Below are positions 34,881 through 45,605 of a stretch of DNA of 64,000 nucleotides, piece by piece. The notes beneath the pieces were generated by a model. It was not told the DNA's origin. It was given only the letters and a program-made list of their open reading frames with translations, and made no database searches. Position 1 is the stretch's first letter. Each line of letters begins with the position of its first letter. The stretch comes from Solen grandis (lineage: Eukaryota > Mollusca > Bivalvia > Adapedonta > Solenidae). Location of the stretch: positions 54,594,361 through 54,658,360 of the forward strand of contig CM037790.1 of NCBI GenBank assembly GCA_021229015.1, written 5' to 3'. Made by a program: the position numbers and the translations under genes.

Positions 34881-35649
34881 TCAGTCATAGAACTAGCACA
34901 GTACACTCATTGTACATGGGATGCACGTGGGTTTTGGGACAATCGTGATTCGCCGGCCGATGTCGACAGAATGGAGACGAGATGGTGAGTTATTTACAAT
35001 TTTCATGCCAATTTATAGATTATTTGACATATAATCAGATGTTTTAGCTTCATGAAATGGAAAAAATATCATTGAACATTTTGTAATACAGTGTGGTTAC
35101 TTACAGACAGAAATAATGAGAGTAGTAACAATTCAGTTTAGAATAGGTCTAAAAACACCGCTTCAACCCAACAAATAAAAATAATGACGAACAAAATGAA
35201 CAAGAAAAGGGTGTGAATTACTCAATCTTCAAGTTATTATGTAGATCTAATAACTTATTCAGGTAAAGTCCCTGTAATGGTTCCGCTACATTTCGGACCT
35301 CATGGCCTTTCACTAAGGTTTCCGATTCCATGGGTTATCTTGGTAGAGGTTAAGTGGTTCAAGATCTAAAACATCTTAAGCACCGCTCCTATAGAACCTT
35401 ATTAAAACAATTTAAGAATCCATGATTCTTCAAATACATTTATGTTGTTTTTCCTCAGAATGCGTGAATTCCAGAGTACATTTCTGGTGTAGACAACATG
35501 AACGCGCCATAAAATGATGTGGCATAATTGTTTCTTATAATATTCTTATATCTTATATTCTTTCAAACCATAATCGTTATGTAAAGAACATTCGATATTA
35601 TACTTAGTGAAAACAAAAGGATTTTTAGGATTGCACTTGAGCAACCGTT
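34881..35649. other. Nothing recognised
   Basis: No similarity to the 3.96-kb unit by eye and no supported ORF. From about 35,650 (TTTTTATGTTTACCGCAC) to 35,699 it matches the last 50 bp of the unit. Confidence 0.4.
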
Positions 35650-35699
35650 TTTTATGTTTACCGCACAAAAAGGTGTAAGGCCGCCATTTCCCCTAATAA

Positions 35700-35749
35700 T
35701 TAGGACTTTCTGCCTAAAGCAGAAAGTCCTATTGGGTTTGTTATGTTTA
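35700..35749 (+). repeat. Helentron-like 5' terminus (outer of two)
   Basis: TTAGGACTTTCTGC, loop CTAAA, GCAGAAAGTCC, TTGGGTTTGTTATGTTTA. It is cut after 50 bases by an almost identical 5' terminus. Confidence 0.7.
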
Positions 35750-35798
35750 TTAGGACTTTCTGCCTAAAGCAGAAAGTCCTATTGGGTTTGTTATGTTT
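35750..35798 (+). repeat. Helentron-like 5' terminus (inner of two)
   Basis: Same 50-base module as at 35,700, here followed by TTATTATTATTC and CTTCTTCCTAACTAAACG, so it leads into its own body. Confidence 0.7.
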
Positions 35799-37403
35799 AT
35801 TATTATTATTCTTTTCTTCTTCCTAACTAAACGCTTATTTTTATATGTTGCAATAGTCCTAGGACGATGAAATTTTTATGGCGTATTAGTCACGTGAGGA
35901 AATTTTGATTTCAATGATTTTCAGCACCCTATGACGTCACATGACGTCAGAGCTAAAAATAGTGAAAAATGGTGTTCGCGCTCTACAGCCGTCATTTATG
36001 GTCGGATTTTCTTCAAATTTTCACAGATGGTACATCATGAATCAAAGGTGTGCATATCCTGTCAGCTAACCGAAATTCCGAAAGACCGAAGTTCTGTGGA
36101 TGAAATAAGATTCGAACATAGGACCGAAAATTTCATTTTAGGATTAAAGAGCTTCAGGATAAGATAGAAAGTTGAAACATACACAGTTTGCAGTTCTGCA
36201 GAATTTCTACGTATATTTTGAGTCGTGACGTCATATGACGTCATGTGACGTCATAAGCATACTTCTTAATTTTCATTTAAGGGCAATGATTTCGACATGA
36301 TGCCAGTTGTTCAGAATAATGAAAATTTCAGAGTTATGAGAGTAAAGTATGCGCTTTTGAACAAAAGCATCTTCAGCATACTATGACGTCACATGACGTC
36401 ACAGCTAAAAATAGTGAAAAATGATGTTCGCGCTCTACAGCCGTCATTTATGGTCGGATTTTCTTCAAATTTTCACAGATGGTACATCTTGAATCAAAGG
36501 TGTGCATATCCTGTCAGCTAACCGAAATTCCGAAAGACCGATGTTCTGTGGCTGAAATAAGATTCGATCATAGGACCGAAAATTTCATTTTAGGATTAAA
36601 GAGCTTCAGGATGAGATAGAAAGTTGAAACATACACAGTTTGCAGTTCTGCAGAATTTCTACATATATTTTGAGTCGTGACGTCATAGGACGTCATGTGA
36701 CGTCATAGGCATACTTCTTAATTTTCATTGTAGGGCAATGATTTCGACATGATGCCAGTTGTTCAGAATAATGAAAATTTCAGAGTTATGACAGTAAACT
36801 ATGCGCATTTAAACAAAAGCATCTTCAGCACCTATGACGTCACATGACGTCACAGCTAAAAATAGTGAAAAATGGTGTTCGCGCTCTACAGCCGTCATTT
36901 ATGGTCGGATTTTCTTTAAATTTTCACAGATGGTACATCTTGAAACTAAGGTGTGCATATCCTGTCAGCTAACCGAAACTCCGAAAGACCGAAGTTCTGT
37001 GGCTGAAAAAAGATTCGAGCATAGGACCGAAAATTTCATTTTAGGATTAAAGAGCTTCAGAATGAGATAAAAAGTTGAAACTTACACAGTTTGCAGTTCT
37101 ACAGAATTACTACGTATATTTTGAGTCTTGACGTCATATGACGTCATGTGACGTCATAAACATTCTTCTTAATTTTCATTTTAAGGCAATGATTTTGACA
37201 TGATGCCAGTTGTTCAGAATAATGAAAATTTCAGAGTTACGACAGTAAAGTATGCGCCTTTGACAAAAGAATTTTCAGCACCCTATGACGTCATGTGACG
37301 TCAAAGCTAAAAGAAGTCCATACGAAAAAAAAAATAAGTAAAAGGTAGAGAATTTAATATATATTCTTTCTAACGGAATTAATCTTAATATTTTTCAATT
37401 TTA

Positions 37404-37443
37404 GCAGAAAGTCCTATCATTCGTATCAACGAATGAAATCTAG
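37404..37443 (+). repeat. 3' terminus of inner nested element
   Basis: CATTCGT/ACGAATG (37,418-37,435), CTAG 37,440-37,443, then TTATTATTATTC of the outer element. Confidence 0.72.
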
Positions 37444-39393
37444 TTATTATTATTATTCTTTTCTTCTTCCTAACTAAACGCTTATTTTTATATGTTGCAA
37501 TAGACCTAGGACGATGAAATTTTTATGGCTTATTAGTCACGTGAGGAAATTTTGATTTCAATGATTTTCAGCACCCTATGACGTCACATGACGTCACAGC
37601 TAAAAATAGTGAAAAATGGTGTTCGCGCTCTACAGCCGTCATTTATGGTCGGATTTTCTTCAAATTTTTACAGATGGTACATCTTGAATCAAAGGTGTGC
37701 ATATCCTGTCAGCTAACCGAAATTCCGAAAAACCGAAGTTCTGTGGCTGAAATAAGATTCGAACATAGGACCGAAAATTTCATTTTAGGATAAAAGAGCT
37801 TCAAGATGAGATAGAAAGTTGAAACTTACACAGTTTGCAGTTCTGCAGAATTTCTACAAATATTTTGAGGCGTGACGTCATATGACGTCATGTGACGTCA
37901 TAAGCATACTTCTTAATTTTCATTTTAGGGCAATGATTTCGACATGATGCCAGTTGTTCAGAATAATGAAAATTTCAGAGTTATGAAAGGAAAGTATGCG
38001 CTTTTGAACAAAAGCATCTTCAGCACCCTATGACGTCATGTGACGTCACAGCTAAAAATAGTGAAAAAAGGTGTTCGCGCTCTACAGCCGTCATTTATGG
38101 TCGGATTTTCTTCAAATTTTCACAGATGGTACATCTTGAATCAAAGGTGTGCATATCCTGTCAGCTAACCGAAATTCCGAAAGACCGAAGTTCTGTGGCT
38201 GAAATAAGATTCGAACATAGGACCGAAAATTTCATTTTAGGATAAAAGAGCTTCAGGATGAGATGGAAAGTTGAAACTTACACAGTTTGCAGTTCTGCAG
38301 AATTTCTACAAAAATTTTGAGTCGTGACGTCATATGAAGTCATGTGACGTCATAAGCATACTTCTTAATTTTCATTTTTGGGCAATGATTTCGACATGAT
38401 GCCAGTTGTTCAGAATAATGAAAATTTCAGAGTTATGAAAGCAAATTATGCGCTTTTGAACAAAAGCATCTTCAGCACCCTATGACGTCACATGACGTCA
38501 CAGCAAAAAATAGTGAAAAATGGTGTTTACGCTCTACAGCCGTCATTTATGGTCGGATTTTCTTCAAATTTTCACAGATGGTACATTTTGAAACTCAGGT
38601 GTGCATATCCTGTCAACTAACCGAAATTACCAAAGACCGAAGTTCTGTGGCTGAAATAAGATTCGAACAAAGGACCGATAATTTCATTTTAGGATTAAAG
38701 AGCTTCAGGATGAGATAGAAAGTTGAAACTTACACAGTTTACAGTTCTGTAGAATTTCTACATATATCTTGAGTCTTGACGTCATATGACGTCTTGTGAC
38801 GTCATAAGCATACTTCTTAATTTTCATTTTTGGGCAATGATTTTGACATGATGCCAGTTGTTCAGAATAACGAAAATTTCAGAGCTATGACAGTAAAATA
38901 TGCCCTTTTGAACAAAAGCATCTTTAGCACACTATGACGTCATGTGACGTCAGAGCTAAATATAGTGAAAAATGGTGTTCACGCTCTACAGCCGCTATTT
39001 ATGGTCGGATTTTCTTCAAATTTTAACAGATGGTACATCTTGAAAGTTAGGTGTGCATATCCTGTCAGCTAATCGAAATTCCGAAAGACCGAAGTTCTGT
39101 GGCTGAAATAAGATTCGAACATAGGACCGAAAATTTCATTTTAGGATTAGAGAGCTTCAGGATGAGATAGAAAGTTGAAACTTAAACAGTTTGCAGTTCT
39201 GCAGAATTTCTACATATGTTTAGAGTTATGATATCATATGACGTCATGTGACGTCACAGACTAATACTTAGTTCTTATCATTTGCACTAATTTCGGAATA
39301 TAATGTCAATTGTTCAGCATGAACATGAAATACTACCAGAGGTGAGTCATTACATGAAACTTCTATCTCCTGCTTTTTGCATTAACACAGCTT

Positions 39394-39433
39394 GCAGAAA
39401 GTCCTATCATTCGTTTTCACGAATGACATCTAG
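39394..39433 (+). repeat. 3' terminus of outer nested element
   Basis: TCATTCGT/ACGAATGA with loop TTTC (39,407-39,426), CTAG 39,430-39,433. The next base is unit sequence TTTAACTTGGG, which matches the empty sites. Confidence 0.75.
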
Positions 39434-39785
39434 TTTAACTTGGGTTATGGGTGAATGAGCTGATTGTTTGACCTAACGGTAAGACTACAATTTACACTTA
39501 GGCATATTTTAACAGAACTATACATAGACTTTAACAGTGATAAGAAATGCGAAGCCCAGAATTTTCAAATTCCGACATGGCAGGTAACAGATGTAGATAG
39601 ATGTAATACTAAACCAGAATGAGGGAAAAGAAACAATATTTTCATAACACTCATTACCTCTTCGAGTGTTTTTTGTTGTTTTTTCATCCAGTTACAGTTC
39701 TGATATAACACTAGAAGAAAATATTTACAATATCTATATAGCCTATAAGATTTGTACATGTCCAGATTAACCAAGCAAAGCATAA

Positions 39786-39846
39786 TGATTCTCTGGGAGT
39801 CGAACCCAGCACTCTTAGCCATGTGTTAAGAGAGACCACTGAATCA
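39786..39846 (-). other. tRNA-like 61-nt fold lacking a D arm (unit 1)
   Basis: On the minus strand: TGATTC/GAATCA end stem with one mismatch below, CTCTTA/TAAGAG hairpin with a 9-nt loop, then a perfect T arm CTGGG-TTCGACT-CCCAG, which holds a B-box match GGTTCGACTCC. No D arm and no T33. Probably a tRNA pseudogene or SINE head relic. Confidence 0.4.
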
Positions 39847-39988
39847 AATGAGAGCTTGATACCTTGAACAGAATCTGAAAACAAAATGAAAAATTACTGC
39901 TAATTTTATAGGAAATAGAACATTGAATGGAAAAGGGGGAGGGGCCAAATCATACCCTAACAAAGAATTAAAACTATGGCCAGGACGG

Positions 39989-40582
39989 TCAAGACTGGAA
40001 ACCAAAAACGCCCTCCAAATATCCTCTAATCCGATGCCACAGCTTGCTCTCACCCTTGGGATTCAGATTAACCCCATCGGGGAGATAAAAGCTGCGGCTT
40101 TTGATATCTCTCAACCGAACGCAATGATCTCCAAGTGCCGCCATCAAACCATGATTAATCCGCCAACGGACGGAATCAAAACGTGACCTCGTCAGCCCGG
40201 GAGATCCATCAAAAGTAAACCGTCTGGGTATTTCTACAACAAATACCTCTTCCATTCCACTGGAATATAACCAGTTTACCAATCCTAGGAGATTATCCAA
40301 AATCTCTCTCCAGGAACATGACACGGAAATGTCATTTCCCCCTAACATTAAAACTACTACATCTGGGCAGGTGGCCATCAAACTATGTGACATGCCGCTG
40401 GGTATGTCCCGAACCCGGAGATTACCCTTGCCAATAAAACTGAGCTTGGCCGACCTCAAATAAAAACCTCTTTGCCTGTAACTGGCACCAAGCCGCCTAA
40501 CTAAACTGTCTCCGAAATAGGTAACTTAAGTCATTCTTATATGTTCCATTTGTGGAACCAGCAATTCAGTAACCGAAGTCAT
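39989..40582 (-). pseudogene. SGNH-hydrolase-like ORF, copy 1 (nonsense codon at start)
   Basis: Same ORF as 47,894-48,487. The third codon of the second MTSVT start is TAA instead of TCA (near 40,527), so neither Met start gives a long product. The rest of the frame, including GDSL, GGND and DGVNLN, is open. An internal start could only give a product lacking block I. Confidence 0.7.
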
Positions 40583-41603
40583 TCTTATAAAAATGACAAC
40601 TATACTTAACTCTGCAGAAACTTATATAGCAAGACCAATGAGAAAGGTGAAAATTATGAGCAAGCAATTAACTTCTCAGCCTATCATACATGGTGTCATA
40701 CATCAAAGCCCCGATATTTTGTAGACTGCTACAATAAGGTCTATCAATTAGATACCTGTTACCCTAATCAAAGTCACCAAGCTAATGTTATGATAACAAA
40801 CTCAACTCACACAAAGCGACTAATGTCAAGTAATCAAGGAAAACAGCACTTAGGGTCTAAGCAATCCAATTAATTAATCCCGGTAAGACGGATACAAGCA
40901 ACAAGGAAATCATTATGGCATTTTAATAGAATGAGTATGTACAAAGCATGCATTTAAAATTGATTACAAAGGGGAGGAAGTTAAGAGAGAAACTTGGAAA
41001 GTAAGAAGAGAAGGAGAAGTCGACAATCCGGTAGTCAAGGCCATATCCTGCCTAACTTGTATGTGAGTGATGTGTGTAAGAAAGACATTTTTGAAAAAAC
41101 GTAGCCTACAACTCTAAATTTTAGGACATAAAAGAGGCACCTCTATTTTTTTTTTCTCCATTTCACAAACCTATTGCTCACAGAACAAACACAATCAAAT
41201 TAAAAAAACTAACATGACTCTGCAATATTACAAACTCGCCATTCCTTCATTAACTCCTTCCATTTCGGCAAATTTTGCATAAAACTATACTCATCTTGTC
41301 ATTAGAACACATGAAGTAGAAATAACAAATAAAAAAGGTATGCAAACAATGCTAGCGGGAGAATTAGTTTTCATCAATGGTAACTAAGGAGAGAACAAGG
41401 GGAATCCCTATCTTACCGTAACTAATACGTTAATGTATGATTTATGCGGGGGTGGGCATATTAGCTTACAGCAAGTCATAAATACTGAATGAATTGGCAG
41501 TCATACGCCTTTTATATCAGTTGCAAACATTCACTTTCAGTCGTAGGCATTAGTCATTATTATGTTCCATTTGTGGAACCAGCAATTTTTTTTTTCAAAA
41601 CGG

Positions 41604-41607
<4 letters not shown>

Positions 41608-41638
<31 letters not shown>
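41608..41638 (+). repeat. (CT)n microsatellite (unit 1)
   Basis: Uninterrupted CT dinucleotides ending in CTGTCTGG. The tract is shortest in unit 1 and longer in units 2 and 3. Confidence 0.9.
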
Positions 41639-41640
<2 letters not shown>

Positions 41641-42822
41641 GGATCAAAGATTACATAGGGACAATTTTGTTTTACCAAAGTATTACTTTAGTTCGGAAAC
41701 TCTTTCTAAATCCGCGCATGTAATCATTGACTATTCTGAAAATGTTTACCGGTACCACGAAAACCTATTTGCGCCACTTTAAAATATCGCGATACATAGA
41801 TCGACAATGCGACGGCACGGTATGAAAACGCGATAGTGCGTTGCACGACGATACAACTTGAAATTTCTATCTACTTCAACAAGCGAAATTTACCCTTACG
41901 CTATGCATCAGAGAAATAGTACTATAAATTGAAACTGACAGTTTTAAGGATTTACATGATTGTCTCTTTAATCCTTAATTGTTGTTGTTGTTGTTGTTTT
42001 CTGGAGAATCGGTGCATGGGGGAGGCAGTTACGCCGTTTGTACACAAGTTTCTGTATTCACTGAAAATTTTATTTATTTTCTCCGATTTTTGTATTGTTG
42101 TTGTTGTGGCTTATTGTCACCGTAACTGTATTTAAGTTATACACATGAAGTCTCGTATTGATGGAGGTGGACCTATAATTACCAACCTACTGTAAATCAG
42201 CTAGATCGCTTCAGGCGGAATGCTTTGCATTTAAAATCTGCAGAGAGGGATTTTGCAGGCCATGTAGATAAAGAAGGATATTTGCATTTTCAGTCAACAT
42301 CAAATTAGTCGTCCTTATACTAATTGGACCTGCCTATGTGTAGCTGATTATCTGTTGCTGCTAGATATGAAAGTTAACATAATAAGGAAAGCATTTAACA
42401 GTCTGCAGAGCCAACTGTCATTGCGGGGGACTGGGGCCGGGGCCCTGACACGGTCCCCTGACACGGTGGAATTTTCACTTGTACCTTCTTCGGGAGGGGG
42501 ATTTTAAAGCGTGAATATTATTATTAAGACTTATCTTGAAACATATAATAAATTTACTAATATACATGTACATTGACATTTTTTTTTGGCAACCATCACT
42601 AACTTTCCAATAAACGTTTTATCCAGGATACAATTGATTGTCAAGTATTTATTTTGGGAAATTTTTACTGACTTGAAGGGAAAATACATATGATTTAGAG
42701 GGGGAATGGGTCCCGGTCCCATATTCAGCAAAAAGATGACCCTGACCTCGCAGGAGATTTAAATTTGAAAATTGGATCTTTCAAGTGCAGCATATATGTA
42801 GGTGTATGTATAGATGTGCTAT

Positions 42823-43145
42823 GACATGCAAAATGATATCAACAACGTATACGAGAAAACAAATTCAACCTTAGGTTTTAAAAGAAGAAATCGGAAATGT
42901 ACCAGAGACCTGTAGAAAAAAGCCTACATTGCACTAGTAAGATCAATAATGGAATAATGGGCTACCTTCTATTAACACTATCAAGAAAGACAATATAGAC
43001 AATTTAGAAAGAATTCAAAACAGGGCAGTAAGATTCATAAAAAGAGGTTATACAAGCAGAACACCAGGGACAATATCAAAAAATTAAACAAGAACTTGAA
43101 TTAGAAATAATAAAAGACTACGGTGGCATAAAGGTGACATGGAAG
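42823..43145 (+). pseudogene. LINE RT C-terminal remnant (unit 1)
   Basis: Broken frames read NSTLGFKRRNRKC, KKAYIALVRSIMEYWAT and NLERIQNRAVRFIKRGYTSR with TPG. This is the characteristic segment after the RT domain in CR1/jockey-like LINEs. Frameshifts and stops separate the pieces. A different LINE family from those at 27,545 and 29,594. Confidence 0.68.
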
Positions 43146-43155
43146 ATATTTTTAT

Positions 43156-43330
43156 TACGTGCGCACGTAGTAGCTACCACGTGCACACGTAGTAGTTATT
43201 ACGTGCGCACGTAGTAATTATTACGTGCGCACGTAGTACTGATTACGTGCGCACGTAGTAGTTTTACGTGCACACGTAGTAGCGACCACGTGCGCACGTA
43301 GTAGCTTTTACGTGCGCACATAGTAGTTTT
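43156..43330. repeat. Palindromic ACGTGCGCACGT minisatellite (unit 1)
   Basis: Eight or so repeats of 20-25 bp, each centred on TACGTGCGCACGTA (14-bp perfect palindrome) or a one-base variant, joined by GTAGTNNTTAT-type linkers. Confidence 0.85.
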
Positions 43331-43733
43331 ACGCCTTTTTATGTTTACCGCACAAAAAGGTGTAAGACCGCCATTTTCCCTAATAATTTAACTTGGGTTA
43401 TGGGTGAATGAGCTGATTGTTTGACCTTACGGTAAGACTACAATGTACACGTAGGCATATTTTAACTGAACTATACATAGACTTTAACAGTGATAAGAAA
43501 TGCGAAGCCCAGAATTTTTCAATTCCGACATGGCAGGTAACAAATGTAGATAGATGTAATACTAAACCAGAATGAGGGAAAAGAAACAATATTTTCATAA
43601 CACTCATTACCTCTTCGAGTGTTTTTTGTTGTTTTTTTCATCCAGTTCTGATATAACACTAGAAGAAAATATTTACAATATCTATATAGCCTATAAGATT
43701 TGTACATGTCCAGATTAACCAAGCAAAGCATAA

Positions 43734-43794
43734 TGATTCTCTGGGAGTCGAACCCAGCACTCTTAGCCATGTGTTAAGAGAGACCACTGAATCA
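43734..43794 (-). other. tRNA-like 61-nt fold lacking a D arm (unit 2)
   Basis: Identical to the unit 1 copy over the three stems. Confidence 0.4.
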
Positions 43795-43934
43795 AATGAG
43801 AGCTTGATACCTTGAACAGAATCTGAAAAAAAATGAAAAATTACTACTAATTTTATAGAAAATAGAACATTGAATGGAAAAGGGGAGGGGCCAAATCATA
43901 CCCTAACAAAGAATTAAAACTATGGCCAGGACGG

Positions 43935-44508
43935 TCAAGACTGGAAACCAAAAACGCCCTCCAAATATCCTCTAATCCGATGCCACAGCTTGCTCTCACC
44001 CTTGGGATTCAGATTAACCCCATCGGGGAGATACAAGCTGCGGCTTTTGATATCTCTCAACCGAACGCAATGATCTCCAAGTGCCGCCATCAAACCATGA
44101 TTAATCCGCCAACGGACGGAATCAAAACGTGACTTCGTCAGCCCGGGAGATCCATCAAAAGTAAACCGTCTGGGTATTTCTACAACAAATACCTCTTCCA
44201 CTCCACTGGAATATAACCAGTTTACCAATCCTAGGAGATTATCCAAAATCTCTCTCCAGGAACATGACACGGAAATGTCACTACACATCTGGGCAGGTGG
44301 CCATCAAACTATGTGACATGCCGCTGGGTATATCCAGAACCCGGAGATTACCCTTGCCAATAAAACTGAGCTTGGCCGACCTCAAATAAAAACCTCTTTG
44401 CCTGTAACTGGCACCAAGCCGCCTAACTAAACTGTCTCCGAAATAGGTAACTGAAGTCATTCTTATATGTTCCATTTGTGGAACCAGCAATTCAGTAACC
44501 GAAGTCAT
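43935..44508 (-). pseudogene. SGNH-hydrolase-like ORF, copy 2 (20-bp deletion)
   Basis: Both starts and block I are intact, but 20 bp are missing at about 44,281. This removes the VVVLMLGGND block III region and shifts the frame. The two halves are open in different frames. Confidence 0.72.
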
Positions 44509-45562
44509 TCTTATAAAAATGACAACTATACTTAACTCTGCAGAAACTTATATAGCAAGACCAATGAGAAAGGTGAAAATTATGAGCAAGCAATTAACTT
44601 CTCAGCCTATCATACATGGTGTCATACATCAAAGCCCCGATATTTTGTAGACTGCTACAATAAGGTCTATCAATTAGATACCTGTTACCCTAATCAAAGT
44701 CACCAAGCTAATGTTATGATAACAAACTCAACTCACACAAAGCGACTAATGTCAAGTAATCAAGGAAAACAGCACTTAGGGTCTAAGCAATCCAATTAAT
44801 TAATCCCGGTAAGACGGATACAAGCAACAAGGAAATCATTATGGCATTTTAATAGAATGAGTATGTACAAAGCATGCATTTAAAATTGATTACAAAGGGA
44901 AGGAAGTTAAGAGAGAAACTTGGAAAGTAAGAAGAGAAGGAGAAGTCGACAATCCGGTAGTCAAGGCCATATCCTGCCTAACTTGTATGTGAGTGATGTG
45001 TGTAAGAAAGACATTTTTGAGAGAATGAAAGAAGCTACAAGAATGTATATTTAAAAAAACGTAGCCTACAACTCTAAATTTTAGGACATAAAAGAGGCAC
45101 CTCTATTTTTTTTTCTCCATTTCACAAACCTATTGCTCACAGAACAAACACAATCAAATTAAAAAAACTAACATGACTCTGCAATATTACAAACTCGCCA
45201 TTCCTTCATTAACTCCTTCCATTTCGGCAAATTTTGCATAAAACTATACTCATCTTGTCATTAGAACACATGAAGTAGAAATAACAAATAAAAAAGGTAT
45301 GCAAACAATGCTAGCGGGAGAATTAGTTTTCATCAATGGTAACTAAGGAGAGAACAAGGGGAATCCCTATCTTACCGTAACTAATACGTTAATGTATGAT
45401 TTATGCGGGGGTGGGCATATCAGCTTACAGCAAGTCATAAATACTGAATGAATTGGCAGTCATACGCCTTTTATATCAGTTGCAAACATTCACTTTCAGT
45501 CGTAGGCATTAGTCATTATTATGTTCCATTTGTGGAACCAGCAATTTTTTTTTTCAAAACGG

Positions 45563-45566
<4 letters not shown>

Positions 45567-45603
<37 letters not shown>
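45567..45603 (+). repeat. (CT)n microsatellite (unit 2)
   Basis: CT dinucleotides at the position equivalent to 41,608. Confidence 0.9.

Positions 45604-45605
<2 letters not shown>

Larger units (their letters stand above)
35750..37443 (+). mobile_element. Inner Helentron-like element (1.69 kb, complete)
   Basis: 5' hairpin terminus, (TTA)n, CTTCTTCCTAACTAAACG, subtype B monomers starting near 35,930, 36,382 and 36,833, a partial fourth, the AGTCCATACG/poly-A module, then hairpin and CTAG. It inserted into the (TTA)n of the outer element, after base 50 of the latter. Confidence 0.75.
35700..39433 (+). mobile_element. Double nest of Helentron-like elements with empty sites in the window
   Basis: The outer element is 35,700-35,749 plus 37,444-39,433 (about 2.04 kb). 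The inner element is 35,750-37,443 (1.69 kb). Both carry subtype B monomers of about 452 bp. The left flank is ...CCCTAATAA and the right flank TTTAACTTGGG. The uninterrupted joint CCCTAATAATTTAACTTGGG occurs at the unit boundaries near 43,387, 47,344 and 51,322. Joining the flanks leaves only one ambiguous T, so there is no target duplication beyond 1 bp, as expected for rolling-circle elements. No helicase or Rep motif is encoded. Confidence 0.8.
39434..43386. repeat. 3.95-kb tandem unit, copy 1
   Basis: From TTTAACTTGGG to CCCTAATAA. In order: a tRNA-like element (minus), the SGNH-like ORF (minus, nonsense mutation), a (CT)n tract, a CpG-rich pocket, (TTG)n, a LINE remnant (plus) and the ACGTGCGCACGT minisatellite. 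Relative to copies 2 and 3 it lacks about 36 bp near 41,092. Start and end are set by the Helentron insertion point; in a tandem array the phase is arbitrary. Confidence 0.85.

Noticed and set aside
23142..38718. Recurrent 65-78-codon ORFs starting MTSHDVTAKN or MTSHLKLTTK, one per monomer
   Set aside because: They begin in the CRE cluster (ATGACGTCA), occur only because the monomer repeats, are broken in many copies and resemble no protein. The frame is not kept across subtypes in a way that suggests selection.
43156..43330. Tandem hypoxia-response enhancer
   Set aside because: ACGTG cores are present, but they follow automatically from the palindrome; nothing in the sequence shows regulation of a neighbour gene. 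Kept only as a finding about structure.
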